Source: an uncultured Chlorobiaceae bacterium
Lineage (GTDB): Bacteria > Bacteroidota > Chlorobiia > Chlorobiales > Chlorobiaceae
Direction: 5' to 3'
DNA: 64,000 nucleotides
Assembly: GCA_903939765.1 (NCBI GenBank)
Contig: CAJAIK010000094.1
Coordinates: 1-64,000, forward strand
Positions 27,909 through 36,945 of this stretch are shown in pieces (positions within the stretch are counted from its first letter, which is position 1; each line of letters starts with the position of its first letter). The notes under the pieces were generated by a model that saw only the letters and a program-made list of their open reading frames with translations, was not told the DNA's origin and made no database searches. Both the position numbers and the translations under genes were made by a program.

Positions 27909-30900
27909 TCAAGCACTTGGCACTTTTTGTACCGGAACTGTAAAGATGAACGTTGTCCCACCTTCCGGCAAAGAGACCGCAGAGAGGCTTCCCCTATGTT
28001 TATTGACTATGATGTCATAACAGATGCTTAACCCAAGCCCGGTTCCTTTCCCCGGCTCCTTGGTTGTAAAGAAGGGTTCAAATATTCGGCCTTTCACCGT
28101 TTCAGGGATTCCAGGACCATCATCAGTAATGGAGCAAGAGATGCTCCCTTCGCTTACCCATGTTTTAATCTCAATCTTGCCAGGAGAGCTTCTGTTTTGT
28201 GACTTGATGGCATGGCTGCTGTTGATAATCAGGTTCAGAATCACCTGACTGATTTTGGCCGGATCGCAATAAAGCTGCGGCAGCTCTTCAAGCGTTAAGG
28301 CAATCGTGGCAATATGGTTGTATTCGTGTTTCGCAATGACAAGGGCTTCATTAATTGCCTTGTTGAGATCAAACAGGAATAACTGCTCACTGCCGTTTTT
28401 GAAAGAGTAGCTTCGCATGCTGTGGGTGATGGCCGATATGCGTTCGATGCCATTCTGTAATTTTTCAAGAGCTTCAGGAATACTTTTGAGAAGCTCGTCA
28501 ATGTCAGTCGTTCTCTCTTTTTCACGGAGTAGACCTATCTCTTCGGAAACGGAAGGGAATTGCTCTGCTTTTTCAATGATTTGACGATACTGATCTACAA
28601 ATGCATCAAGATCGTTAAAATCCTCCAGAATAGTGTGCGCATTGAGGGTGATAAAATTGAGCGGGTTATTGATTTCGTGCGCGATTCCTGCGGCAAGCTG
28701 GCCAATCATCTCCATCTTCATTGCTTGCTGAAGCTGAGCAGCAAGCGTCTGTTTTTCTGCCTCAGCAATTTTTTTAGCAACAATATCCCATGTGTGATTG
28801 GCAATCAACTCTATGTATCGAATGTCATTATCATCATACATACTCTGCTTGTTGCCCACTGCCATGATAGCCACAATTTTCCCGTCGCGGTTGACTGGAA
28901 CAACCAGTTCGCGCTTGACTGCAGCATATCCCACCGGCATTCCCTTGCGATGCTTGAGCGCAGGGTAATCATTATGAATAATCGCTCTTTTCTCCCGCAG
29001 GGCATCACCCCATACACCGGCCTGGTTCAACGGATAGTGCTGACCCGTTTCTTCCGCCTTGCACATATTTTCAAAGGTATTGGTCGAGACAGCCTGCAGC
29101 AACAATGAATTTTGATCTTTATCAATAAAAAAGAGAAACCCGATGACGCTCCCCGTCAGCCGTTCCGCTTCATCAAGCGTTGTTACCAGCAACTCCTCTA
29201 TCGAATGCGTATCAGCCATCTGGAGTATGCGTAACCGTAATGCATTAATTTGTTCACTTTTTCTCAGCGCGTCATCCTTTCGCAGCATCTTGATGCCATA
29301 GGCAAGATTGCCCGCAAGTGAAGTGAGCTGTATGGTCTCGGCTGCATTAAAGGCATCTGGCAGTTCAGAATAAATCGTCAATGCCCCAACCACACGATTG
29401 TCGATAGATAAGGGTAAAGCGAGAATAGAAGCATAACCGTTCTTTATTGCCTGAGTGCGCCATAAGGTAAACTGTGGATCGGTCAGGATATGATTCGCAG
29501 CAACTGGTTGGCCGGTACGTATCGCTTTTCCGGCAGGCCCCTGCCCATACTGGTCGTCAGCCCACGATATGGTAGTCGTCTGAAAATAATCACCAATACT
29601 GCCTGCCGAGGCGGCAAGGTGCAAAATTTTTGTCTCATCATCAACGGCAAAGCCAACCCAGGCCATCCGGTAACCATCTGATTCGACGATGATGCGGCAA
29701 ATTTGTTGCAGCAGCTCTCGCTCATCTTCTGCCTGAATCAGAGCTTTGTTGCACCGGTCGCTCACCATGAGGACACGATTCAGGCGGTGAATTTCAGCTT
29801 CAGCTAATTTTCGATCGGTAATATCATGGGTAATGACGTGAATAACTGGCTTTCCATCTATTTCTATCCTGTTACGGTATATCTCGACATCACGAATGGA
29901 GCCGTCCGCCCTCCTGTGTTGCCCTATGACTTTATTGTGTTCTCTGGCCTCCACGGTTTGCAGGCTTTTTTCAATCTCAGCCTGCGAAAGAGTATTGATA
30001 TCGCGGGTGTACATCTGGCGGAGCTGTTCAGCGGACCATCCATACCACGTTACCGCTTCCTGATTGACGTCAAGCACTTTTCCGGTTTCGGGATCAAGAA
30101 TAGCCTGTATGGCAGATTGGCTGTTGAACAATGTTTTGAACCGCTCCTCGCTTTTTTTTAATGCCTCTTCGGTTCGTTTGCGATCAGTGATGTCGATGCC
30201 AACGCCGATAAGAAATGGAGCGCCATCAATCATTATCCTTTTGCCGGTCATGATGCGCCACTCAATACCAGATACTCCTCGAGGCACTACCCTAAATTCT
30301 TCAGTTGTTTCCGTGCCATTCTGTATCACATTCTGCAGTGCCTCAAGAGCACGACTTCGGTCGTCCGGATGGATGGTATCTAACACAATAGTTCCGATCA
30401 TTTCATCTTCTGATACCCCAAAGCTTTTCTTTCGGACTTCATCGTTCCAGGCAACAAACTTTCCATTTGCATCAAGGATATAAAAGCTTCCGGGAATAGC
30501 ATTGATAATCTGCTTATTGAAGAGCCGCTCTTTTTGCAGTAATTGTTCAATATCGCAGATATTCTGAGCAATGATAAGCAACCGGTCGATGTTGCCTTCA
30601 GGAGATTTGTAGGGATAGATGGTACTGCGTGTCAGTTGACCATTACTTTCATCATCAAAGGTGACGGGTCTGACGGTGCGCACGGCCTCTTGCAGCATTT
30701 TCAGACGTACAGTTCCAACATCCGGAGGTAACAAATCGAAAACATTCCGGCCAAAGAACTCTTCCGGAGTTTTATCAAACTGGGAAGCAAAAGCCTGATT
30801 GGCATCAAGAATAGTGCCCGTTGACGAAATAACAAAAACGACATCCGGAAAGGAATGAAACAAGGAAAGAAGTGTGGAGTTACCTTGTTTTCCTTTGATT

Positions 30901-30929
30901 TCAGTGTGTGCAATTATATCGAATGGCAT
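27909..30929 (-). CDS. Multi-PAS, multi-GAF sensor histidine kinase
   Basis: A 1006-residue soluble kinase. Domains in order: PAS (about 18-130), PAS (about 138-255), PAS (about 260-380, ending HDITDRKLAEAEIHRL), GAF (about 400-550), GAF (about 570-725), then the dimerisation box GQLAAGIAHEINNPLNF with the phospho-acceptor near His751, and an ATPase domain with N-box ILNLIINSSHAIK, G1 DDGPGIPE and G2 GKGTGLGLSI. There is no transmembrane segment. The second GAF plus kinase is paralogous to the protein at 1914-3917, and the first GAF to the pseudogene at 1315-1892. It is convergent with the lone receiver gene at 27426. The stacked sensor domains suggest redox, gas or ligand sensing; nothing identifies the ligand. 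Confidence 0.92.
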   Translation of the reverse strand: MPFDIIAHTEIKGKQGNSTLLSLFHSFPDVVFVISSTGTILDANQAFASQFDKTPEEFFGRNVFDLLPPDVGTVRLKMLQEAVRTVRPVTFDDESNGQLTRSTIYPYKSPEGNIDRLLIIAQNICDIEQLLQKERLFNKQIINAIPGSFYILDANGKFVAWNDEVRKKSFGVSEDEMIGTIVLDTIHPDDRSRALEALQNVIQNGTETTEEFRVVPRGVSGIEWRIMTGKRIMIDGAPFLIGVGIDITDRKRTEEALKKSEERFKTLFNSQSAIQAILDPETGKVLDVNQEAVTWYGWSAEQLRQMYTRDINTLSQAEIEKSLQTVEAREHNKVIGQHRRADGSIRDVEIYRNRIEIDGKPVIHVITHDITDRKLAEAEIHRLNRVLMVSDRCNKALIQAEDERELLQQICRIIVESDGYRMAWVGFAVDDETKILHLAASAGSIGDYFQTTTISWADDQYGQGPAGKAIRTGQPVAANHILTDPQFTLWRTQAIKNGYASILALPLSIDNRVVGALTIYSELPDAFNAAETIQLTSLAGNLAYGIKMLRKDDALRKSEQINALRLRILQMADTHSIEELLVTTLDEAERLTGSVIGFLFFIDKDQNSLLLQAVSTNTFENMCKAEETGQHYPLNQAGVWGDALREKRAIIHNDYPALKHRKGMPVGYAAVKRELVVPVNRDGKIVAIMAVGNKQSMYDDNDIRYIELIANHTWDIVAKKIAEAEKQTLAAQLQQAMKMEMIGQLAAGIAHEINNPLNFITLNAHTILEDFNDLDAFVDQYRQIIEKAEQFPSVSEEIGLLREKERTTDIDELLKSIPEALEKLQNGIERISAITHSMRSYSFKNGSEQLFLFDLNKAINEALVIAKHEYNHIATIALTLEELPQLYCDPAKISQVILNLIINSSHAIKSQNRSSPGKIEIKTWVSEGSISCSITDDGPGIPETVKGRIFEPFFTTKEPGKGTGLGLSICYDIIVNKHRGSLSAVSLPEGGTTFIFTVPVQKVPSA

Positions 30930-31143
30930 AAAATACTTTTATGATGACAACTAATTACAGAAATTAATTCACAGGAAACAGGCGGGCACAGATAAAAACC
31001 GTTCCGCATATACTATCAGTCATCTGAGTTGATCGTTCACTCTGGGAAAATCCATACAGGCGCCTACTGGCGCCAAACATCGCTATTATAATGTTTTTTT
31101 GCAAATCCACCGTTTCATCCGTGAGCAGCAGGGGATGAAGTGG

Positions 31144-32151
31144 TTATCTCTTTATGCTCCGGGAGGAGATGCGGGTGAATCCCTCTTCTGCTTTTTCAGG
31201 CCAGCAGTGCGCAAGCTGATCAGCCATCGCCTCAAGTTCACTGCTGTTCAGGGGTGCATGTTCCCAGTTAACGGTCAGTCGGTTGCTGAAAAAAGTCAAC
31301 TGCCGTTTTGCGTAGTTGCGCGTATGCTGTTTTACGAGGGTAATTGCTGTGCCAAGGTCGATCTCTCCGTCAAAGTATTGAAAAAGCTCCTGATATCCCA
31401 CCGATTGCAGCGCGGAGGTTTTTCTCTCGGCAAGAAGTGGCCGGTAGTTGTGATAGAGCTTTTCAGCTTCGCCGCAAAGTCCTGCATCAACCATCTCGTC
31501 GGTACGACGGTTGATTCGCTCGTAGAGGAGGGGGCGGGGCATAGCAAGCCCTGCAGTGATAAAGCTCAGGCCCTTCTGCCGCAGCTTTCCCCTTGCCTGC
31601 AACTCCGTGACACTAAGGCCGGTGATGGCAATGATTTCAAGGCTCCTGACAAGCCGCTGACTCTTTGTGCAGTCGAGGGTTGCTGCCTGCGCCGGGTCTC
31701 TTTCAAGCAGTCTTGCATAGAGCCGCTCTTTTCCGTCGCGTTCAAGCTCCTCAAGCAGTTGCGCCCGTATTTCAGGGTTTGCCGGAGGCAGATCAGCAAA
31801 TCCTTCTATCAATCCCTCCAGATAAAGTGTCGAGCCACCGGCAACAACCACACGTTTTCCCCGCCGATGAATGTCGCCGATCCGCTCAACAGCCTCAGCG
31901 GCAAAATCCCCAGCCGTGAAGGGATCACCGATATTCTTTTCATTGACAAAATGATGCTTCACCTCCCCAAGTATCTCCAGTGAAGGTTTTGCTGCGCCGA
32001 TATCAAGCTCACGGTATACTTGTCGCGAGTCAGCCGAGATGATCTCCGCCCCCGTCCTTTTTGCCACAGCCAACGCCAGGGCGGATTTGCCTGAAGCCGT
32101 AGGGCCAAGAATGACCATAACCGCTGGCTGTTCCGTTTTTGTAAAGCCCAT
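31144..32151 (-). CDS. miaA: tRNA dimethylallyltransferase
   Basis: The P-loop VILGPTASGKSALALAVAKRTGAEIISADSRQVYRELDIGAAKPS is the classical MiaA N-terminus, followed by VAGGSTLYLEGLIEGFADLPP, SQRLVRSLEII and a late QHTRNYAKRQLTFF. The start is set at ATG 32151 (MGFTKTEQ), giving 335 residues with GGGG upstream; an in-frame ATG at 32178 and a further extension to 32211 would add residues upstream of the conserved start. MiaA adds a dimethylallyl group to A37 of tRNAs that read UNN codons. Confidence 0.94.
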   Translation of the reverse strand: MGFTKTEQPAVMVILGPTASGKSALALAVAKRTGAEIISADSRQVYRELDIGAAKPSLEILGEVKHHFVNEKNIGDPFTAGDFAAEAVERIGDIHRRGKRVVVAGGSTLYLEGLIEGFADLPPANPEIRAQLLEELERDGKERLYARLLERDPAQAATLDCTKSQRLVRSLEIIAITGLSVTELQARGKLRQKGLSFITAGLAMPRPLLYERINRRTDEMVDAGLCGEAEKLYHNYRPLLAERKTSALQSVGYQELFQYFDGEIDLGTAITLVKQHTRNYAKRQLTFFSNRLTVNWEHAPLNSSELEAMADQLAHCWPEKAEEGFTRISSRSIKR

Positions 32152-32732
32152 GTTTTTTATCCCCAAGAAATGATCCATACCCGTCAAAAATATAATACAA
32201 GCGCTACCCATAACCCGGCCTTAGGGGCGGGGTAATCCCGCCCAATTCTCAATCACCAATTCTCCGATCCGCAAAGATAATGAAAAACAGTCCATCCAAC
32301 AGCCGTAGCCTGCAAGGTGACAAAATCTTTAAAGGTAGAGAAATAACTTGTTGTTCCTCAGAACCCAGAACACAATCTGCAGCGGAGTACTCTTTTCTTG
32401 GGACGAGATGGTTGCTCCATGATGGAACCCCAAGAGTCTATAAGGGATTTTTATAACAGCCTTGCGGCAGCGGTAGATAAAGAGACCATGGGTGCCGGGG
32501 TCGACAAAACGGAGTTTTTCTTGATGTTGTGATGCAGAATTCCTGTGCTGCAGCATCTGGATGGGATACGTCACATCATGTTTACGAATTTCATGTGCCG
32601 CACGTTGTCAGTCATGCCAACATGTTATTCAAACGTGCTATTTTCATGACAGGTCAAAGAGTTGTGATTTTTTCGAGTCGTCACAAGATAGATCAAACTC
32701 CTGGTATCCAGTTGCCTGATCTGAAAAGTGGT
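32152..32732. other. Intergenic region, no supported gene
   Basis: Between miaA and the DUF4231-like gene no frame shows a recognisable family. A reverse 81-codon frame at 32329-32574 has no start signal or similarity I can see. The region could hold decayed accessory DNA. Confidence 0.4.
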
Positions 32733-33182
32733 TCAGACCTTGTTTACATCTTTTGGTTCACTCTTGACGGTTAGCGTCCAGGTTGAGTTTTCCTTGGAAA
32801 TAAGCCCTTCAACACGTTGAACAAGCACTGGAAAACGATTATCTCCATCATAAGGAGCTGTTCTGCCAAGAAACATAAATTTTTCATGTTTCAGCGCTTC
32901 GGACGTTGCTCTGTATTGCATCCAATTTTCATGGTATTTGAAAAGGTTTCCGGTTGCTGCCGCAATCGCTATCAACATTCCAAGCGACCCAATTATCCAG
33001 TTGCCGTACTCAACGTTCATTCCAGAAAGAAGCGGAATTATAGCAGCCGCTACGATTTCAACGATGCGAAGTCCTCCGTACCGCGACTTGCAAAGTGAAC
33101 TTTTGTCTGAGTACCAGTTAATCTGGTCATCCAGTCGTTGCTGGAAGTATTCGGAATCGTTCATTTGCATAGAATTACTCAT
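32733..33182 (-). CDS. DUF4231/SLATT-like two-transmembrane protein
   Basis: A 149-residue protein. The N-terminal helix (SEYFQQRLDDQINWYSDKSSLCKSRYGGLRIVEIV) leads into two membrane spans (AAAIIPLLSGMN region and WIIGSLGMLIAIAAATGNLF), followed by a helical segment NWMQYRATSEALKHEKFMF and a polar tail. This is the DUF4231 pattern; that family resembles SLATT proteins, two-TM effectors often linked to nucleotide-sensing immune modules. It is divergent from a TIR-domain gene at 33519. A role in a membrane-acting defence pair is inferred from context, not shown. Confidence 0.75.
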   Translation of the reverse strand: MSNSMQMNDSEYFQQRLDDQINWYSDKSSLCKSRYGGLRIVEIVAAAIIPLLSGMNVEYGNWIIGSLGMLIAIAAATGNLFKYHENWMQYRATSEALKHEKFMFLGRTAPYDGDNRFPVLVQRVEGLISKENSTWTLTVKSEPKDVNKV

Positions 33183-33518
33183 GGGTTGTGAGTTTTATTG
33201 ATGGTTTGCGTAAAAACAAGGTAACGAAAAAACTGTTCTGACGACCCATTCACCCAACTTATTGAATATTTTTGCTGGTACAATCCCGACTACAAATGTT
33301 ACGAAATGGAAAAAATGGAGATAAAACTGAAGACCATACATGGTAATGAGCTGAACTGCTGGCTCAAGGCGAACTCTTCTGACGCTTGAAAAAATCCAGG
33401 TTGTCAGTAATGTGTTTTTAGTTTGTTGTTTGTTGCGTATTAAAAAGATGCTAAATTAGCTTCTTTAGAGTATCATTTCCCGGGGTTCCCCGCATACATT
33501 AACAATTGATATCGATTC
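33183..33518. other. Divergent intergenic region between DUF4231-like and TIR genes
   Basis: This 336-base stretch should hold both promoters. Bases 33225-33389 contain an open frame (without a good start, internal ATG 33306) that encodes an aromatic, cysteine-containing fragment (FCWYNPDYKCYEME...ELNCWLKANSSDA); it may be a remnant or a tiny gene. The 3' third is A/T-rich. Confidence 0.4.
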
Positions 33519-34550
33519 ATGACTGATATTTTTGTCAGCTACGCCCATGAAGACAGGGAGCGGGTAATTCTTATCGTCAAAGAGCTTGAAAAACTCAGAT
33601 GGAGTGTTTTCTGGGACAGAAATATCCCGCCGGGTGAAACATGGGAGACCTTTATTGGTAAAGCTTTGGGAGAGTGTCGTTGTGTTCTCGTTGTCTGGTC
33701 GAACTGTTCTGTAAATTCTGACTGGGTCAAGGAGGAAGCCGATGAGGCAAAAGAAAAGGGGCGGCTGGTTCCTCTCTTTCTTGATGCTGTTTTGCCACCA
33801 ATAGGGTTCAGGCGTATTCATGCCGCTGATCTCTCTGATTGGAAAAACAACAGTTCTCACCAGGCATTTCAGGAGCTCATCGGTGCGATTGAATCAAAAT
33901 TGTCTTCATCAACCCTTCCATCAGAGAACGGCCGTGATTCTGTGAGACGAGCAACGCAAGTATCTGAACCTGTATTACCAAAAGCTGAACAGGGATTGGT
34001 CAAAAAAGAACGCAGTTTTTCTTCAGGCAGGCTAAAAACGACCTCTGCAATTGTTGCGGTTGTCATGTTTGCTGTTCTTGTTATTGTTTGGTTTATGAGC
34101 AGTAAACAAGAGAGCATGCCAACAGGGCAGGCATCGAAAGCTATAGTCATCCCGGCAAGTATTGATGCAGTGAAGGCGAAACGAGAGGCTGAATTGCGTC
34201 AAAAAGCCGAAGAATCGAGATTAAAGGCAGAGAAAGAAGCGGCTGATCGTCTTGCAGCGAAAGAGAGGGCAAAACAGGCTGCGGCTGATCGTCTTGCAGC
34301 GGAAGAGAGGGCGAAACAGGAGGAGGCTGATCGTCTTGCAGCGGAAGAGAGGGCGAAGCAGGAGGAGGCTGATCGTCTTGCAGTGGAAGCTCCCATTGTA
34401 ATTAAGCAAGTAGCGAAGAAGGCTGCGAAGAAGGCTCCGGCGAAAGTTGCATCTGATTCTCCTTCAGAGGCTCCTGTAGCGCCTCCAGCGCCTCTTCGTG
34501 TAGATCGAACCTCAACATATAGTGTCCGTCCGCAGTTTTATAACCCTTAA
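33519..34550 (+). CDS. TIR-domain protein with transmembrane anchor and repetitive coiled coil
   Basis: A 343-residue protein. Residues 1-125 are a bacterial TIR domain (DIFVSYAHEDRERV, LEKLRWSVFWDRNIPPGETW, VLVVWSNCSVNSDWVKEEADEA); Glu73 in the WVxxE motif is at the NADase glutamate position. After a linker, one membrane span lies at about 174-194 (IVAVVMFAVLVIVWFM). Residues about 218-292 form an Ala/Glu/Lys/Arg coiled coil containing three 14-residue repeats (ADRLAAEERAKQEE type), followed by a Lys/Ala/Pro-rich tail. The TIR domain would be cytoplasmic and the coiled coil on the other side if the span is real. It sits back to back with the two-TM DUF4231-like gene. An NAD-consuming or signalling role is inferred from the family only. 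Confidence 0.85.
   Translation: MTDIFVSYAHEDRERVILIVKELEKLRWSVFWDRNIPPGETWETFIGKALGECRCVLVVWSNCSVNSDWVKEEADEAKEKGRLVPLFLDAVLPPIGFRRIHAADLSDWKNNSSHQAFQELIGAIESKLSSSTLPSENGRDSVRRATQVSEPVLPKAEQGLVKKERSFSSGRLKTTSAIVAVVMFAVLVIVWFMSSKQESMPTGQASKAIVIPASIDAVKAKREAELRQKAEESRLKAEKEAADRLAAKERAKQAAADRLAAEERAKQEEADRLAAEERAKQEEADRLAVEAPIVIKQVAKKAAKKAPAKVASDSPSEAPVAPPAPLRVDRTSTYSVRPQFYNP
34242..34390 (+). repeat. 42-bp in-frame tandem repeat in the TIR gene
   Basis: Three consecutive 42-base units begin at 34242, 34284 and 34326, with a partial fourth from 34368. Each encodes a 14-residue unit of the type ADRLAAEERAKQEE. The later units are nearly identical in DNA, which suggests recent expansion by slippage or recombination. 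Confidence 0.9.
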
Positions 34551-34565
34551 GGGTCAGGGTGGCAC

Positions 34566-35309
34566 TCAGTTCAGTTCCGAATGGCGCAGGAACTCCTTTG
34601 TCCGTGGATCATCCGGATAGTTCATCAGCTTTTCGGTTGTGTTCATCTCAATCAGTTCCGATTTTCCCATGAATGCCAGATAGTCGGCAATGCCTTTCAG
34701 AAAGCGTACGGAGTGCGAGACGATGACGATGGTATGGCCGGAGTGGGCAAATTCGCGCAGCAGGTTTCGTACGTCACCGCTTCTCATCGGGTCAAGGGCA
34801 CTGGTGGGTTCATCGAGCAGGAGCACTTCAGGGTTCATGGCAAGGGCGCGAAGGATGGCTACGCGCTGTTGCTCACCACCGGAAAGCTCTTCTGGATATT
34901 TGTTCCTGTGCTGCGTGATTCCGAGCTTTCCAAGAAGCTGTGTCGCTTCACGTTCGGCCTCACTTTTTGTTTTGTGGCTCACCTGCATCGGCGCTTCGAT
35001 GATATTGCCGAGGACGGTCAGGTGGGGGAAGAGGTGGAGATGCTGAAAGACAATTCCTGATTTTTTTCTGAACTCCCACAACGCTTCGGAGTTAATCGTA
35101 CTCTCGCTGGCACTGATGCTTTTGTTGCCGACGGTGATTTCACCCTGATCAAAGGGCAAGAGTCCACAGAGAGAGAGGAGAAGGGTTGTTTTGCCATTGC
35201 CCGAGGGTCCGATGATTCCAAGTATCTTGCCTGACTCCAGTTCAAGGTTGACGTTGCGGAGGAGTGTGGTGTTTTGCATGTTTTTGCACAATCCTGTTAT
35301 TCTGATCAT
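34566..35309 (-). CDS. Amino-acid ABC transporter, ATP-binding subunit
   Basis: A 247-residue ABC ATPase: Walker A GPSGNGKTTL, Q-loop FQHLHLFPHLTVLGNI, signature LSGGEQQRVAILRAL, Walker B VLLLDEPTSALDP and H-loop IVIVSHSVRF. The pattern is that of the polar amino-acid (GlnQ/HisP) family. Its start overlaps the end of the fused binding protein/permease gene by four bases (ATGA), so the two are translationally coupled. Confidence 0.93.
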   Translation of the reverse strand: MIRITGLCKNMQNTTLLRNVNLELESGKILGIIGPSGNGKTTLLLSLCGLLPFDQGEITVGNKSISASESTINSEALWEFRKKSGIVFQHLHLFPHLTVLGNIIEAPMQVSHKTKSEAEREATQLLGKLGITQHRNKYPEELSGGEQQRVAILRALAMNPEVLLLDEPTSALDPMRSGDVRNLLREFAHSGHTIVIVSHSVRFLKGIADYLAFMGKSELIEMNTTEKLMNYPDDPRTKEFLRHSELN

Positions 35310-36757
35310 TTGTCTGCTCCTGATGAAAGAATGCCGGTTGATTTTCTTTGCAGCTTCTGTTCCAGTTTGTGGGCATAATGGGCAAGAGGAAGGCTCATGG
35401 CCAGATAGTAGCAGCAGACAACGAGGCCGATACCGAGATAGCTCTGGGTTGCATTGGCCAGCTCCCGGTAGGCGGTAGCCAGTTCCCAGACGGCTATGGC
35501 GAAGGCGGTCGAGGTGTCTTTGAAGAGTGCGACAAAATCATTGGTCATTGGCGGCAGGGCGATTCGGAATGCCTGGGGAAAAATGATGCGCCGGAATGCG
35601 AGAAGAGGACGCATTCCAAGAGAGTAGGCGACCTGCCATTGCCGGTCAGGCACAGCCTTGAACGCCGTGCGGTATATCTGTGATTCATAGGCGGCATAAT
35701 TCAAACCGAGACCGACAATGGCGGTCAGCCATCCGGGGAGGGTAATACCGATGACCGGCAGACCAAAATAGAGGAAGAGCAACTGGACAAGAACCGGTGT
35801 GCCTCTGAAAAATTCAATATAGACCGTACAGGCTGCCCTTGTGAATGGGCCGCCGTTCGACTGGCCAAAAGCAAGGGGGAGGCCGAGAGTGACGGCAATC
35901 ATCATGGCACCGAAGGCAAGAAGAACGGTGACTGAGGCGGCCTTGAAGAGCTTGATCAACCCCTCGCTCCAGTTGAGTTTTGTGTTGGTCATCTCGAAAG
36001 CTGGCTGATTTGTGCTTCGAAGCTTGATCTGCTCTTCGTCCCACAACTGCCATTTTCTAAAAATCCTTTCGACGGTGCCATTGTTGATCAGCCGCTCTAT
36101 GGCGGTATTGACTTTTGCAAGCAGCAGGGTATCTTCTTTGCGGATGCCGACAATATAGGCGCCAGTCTTGAACGGTTTGCCGACCGACTTGAGTTTCGGA
36201 TTCTGCCGTGCATAGAACATCTCTCCGGCCACATCCATCAGGACAGCATCGACTCGACCGAGTTCAAGATCCTGATAGGCCGCTACGGGATCCTGATAAG
36301 CTTTTGCCTTGTATCCACCCTCATCAAGCAGGCGCGAAGCGGCGCAGTTGACCAGTGTCCCTACTGTTTGCCCATGTTTTTTGCAATCCTCCAGAGTCGA
36401 GATCAGCTTGTCCGTGCGTTTGACGCTCAACTGCAGTCTGAAAAGATAGTATGGTTTGCTGAAAAGCACTTCGCGGGCGCGATCTTCGGTGGGTTCGAAT
36501 CCATCAATGATCACATCGAACTCTTTTCGCTGAAGCGAGGCAACAATACTCTCCCAGTCAGTCGGAACAAATTCCGCTTTCATCTTCATCTCCCGGGCGA
36601 GTGCCTCGGCAAACTCATAGTCAAATCCTGTATAGGACTGCGGATTAGCCGGATCAGCATAAACATAAGGCGCGCCGCCGCTTGGATCGCCGCCCCAACG
36701 CATGACAGGCATTGAAAAAGCTGTCAGTGAGTGCATCACAAACAGAAACGAGAGCAA
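35306..36757 (-). CDS. Fused amino-acid-binding protein and ABC permease
   Basis: A 483-residue fusion. The N-terminus has a short hydrophobic leader (LSFLFVMHSLTAFSMPV), then a family-3 solute-binding domain (about 20-250: YTGFDYEFAEALAREMKMKAEFVPTDWESIVASLQ, then YQDPVAAYQDLELGRVDAVLMD), then a HisM/GlnP-type permease (about 265-465: FFRGTPVLVQLLFLYFGLP, the EAA-like LGMRPLLAFRRIIFPQAFRIALPPMTNDFVALFKDTS loop). The binding domain would be tethered on the outer face next to the channel. With the ATPase at 34566 this is a complete two-gene importer. Specificity for polar amino acids is inferred by family. Confidence 0.92.
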   Translation of the reverse strand: MLSFLFVMHSLTAFSMPVMRWGGDPSGGAPYVYADPANPQSYTGFDYEFAEALAREMKMKAEFVPTDWESIVASLQRKEFDVIIDGFEPTEDRAREVLFSKPYYLFRLQLSVKRTDKLISTLEDCKKHGQTVGTLVNCAASRLLDEGGYKAKAYQDPVAAYQDLELGRVDAVLMDVAGEMFYARQNPKLKSVGKPFKTGAYIVGIRKEDTLLLAKVNTAIERLINNGTVERIFRKWQLWDEEQIKLRSTNQPAFEMTNTKLNWSEGLIKLFKAASVTVLLAFGAMMIAVTLGLPLAFGQSNGGPFTRAACTVYIEFFRGTPVLVQLLFLYFGLPVIGITLPGWLTAIVGLGLNYAAYESQIYRTAFKAVPDRQWQVAYSLGMRPLLAFRRIIFPQAFRIALPPMTNDFVALFKDTSTAFAIAVWELATAYRELANATQSYLGIGLVVCCYYLAMSLPLAHYAHKLEQKLQRKSTGILSSGADK

Positions 36758-36945
36758 TATCAGTTTTTTCGTGGTGCGAAGGATTTTCAGGTTCCGGAAT
36801 GCTGTTCAGGAATTGGTTGCCTGAAATTAAGAATTTAGAGAGCTATCCCAATAAAATAGTTGCCTCTCTATCACAATTGCGCAGCAAAATGAAAATTCAA
36901 TTCTCTCCACAGGGGGCCCCATCCTGGCGGCTGTTTCAGATTAGC

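Noticed and set aside
31099-31983. 294-codon plus-strand frame
   Set aside because: It is entirely antisense to miaA, which has all family motifs.
34242-34390. CRISPR-like array
   Set aside because: The repeats are directly adjacent with no spacers and are in frame; no Cas genes are present.
34199-34409. Two reverse frames with Phe/Leu/Arg repeats
   Set aside because: They are the antisense of the 42-bp coiled-coil repeat in the TIR gene.
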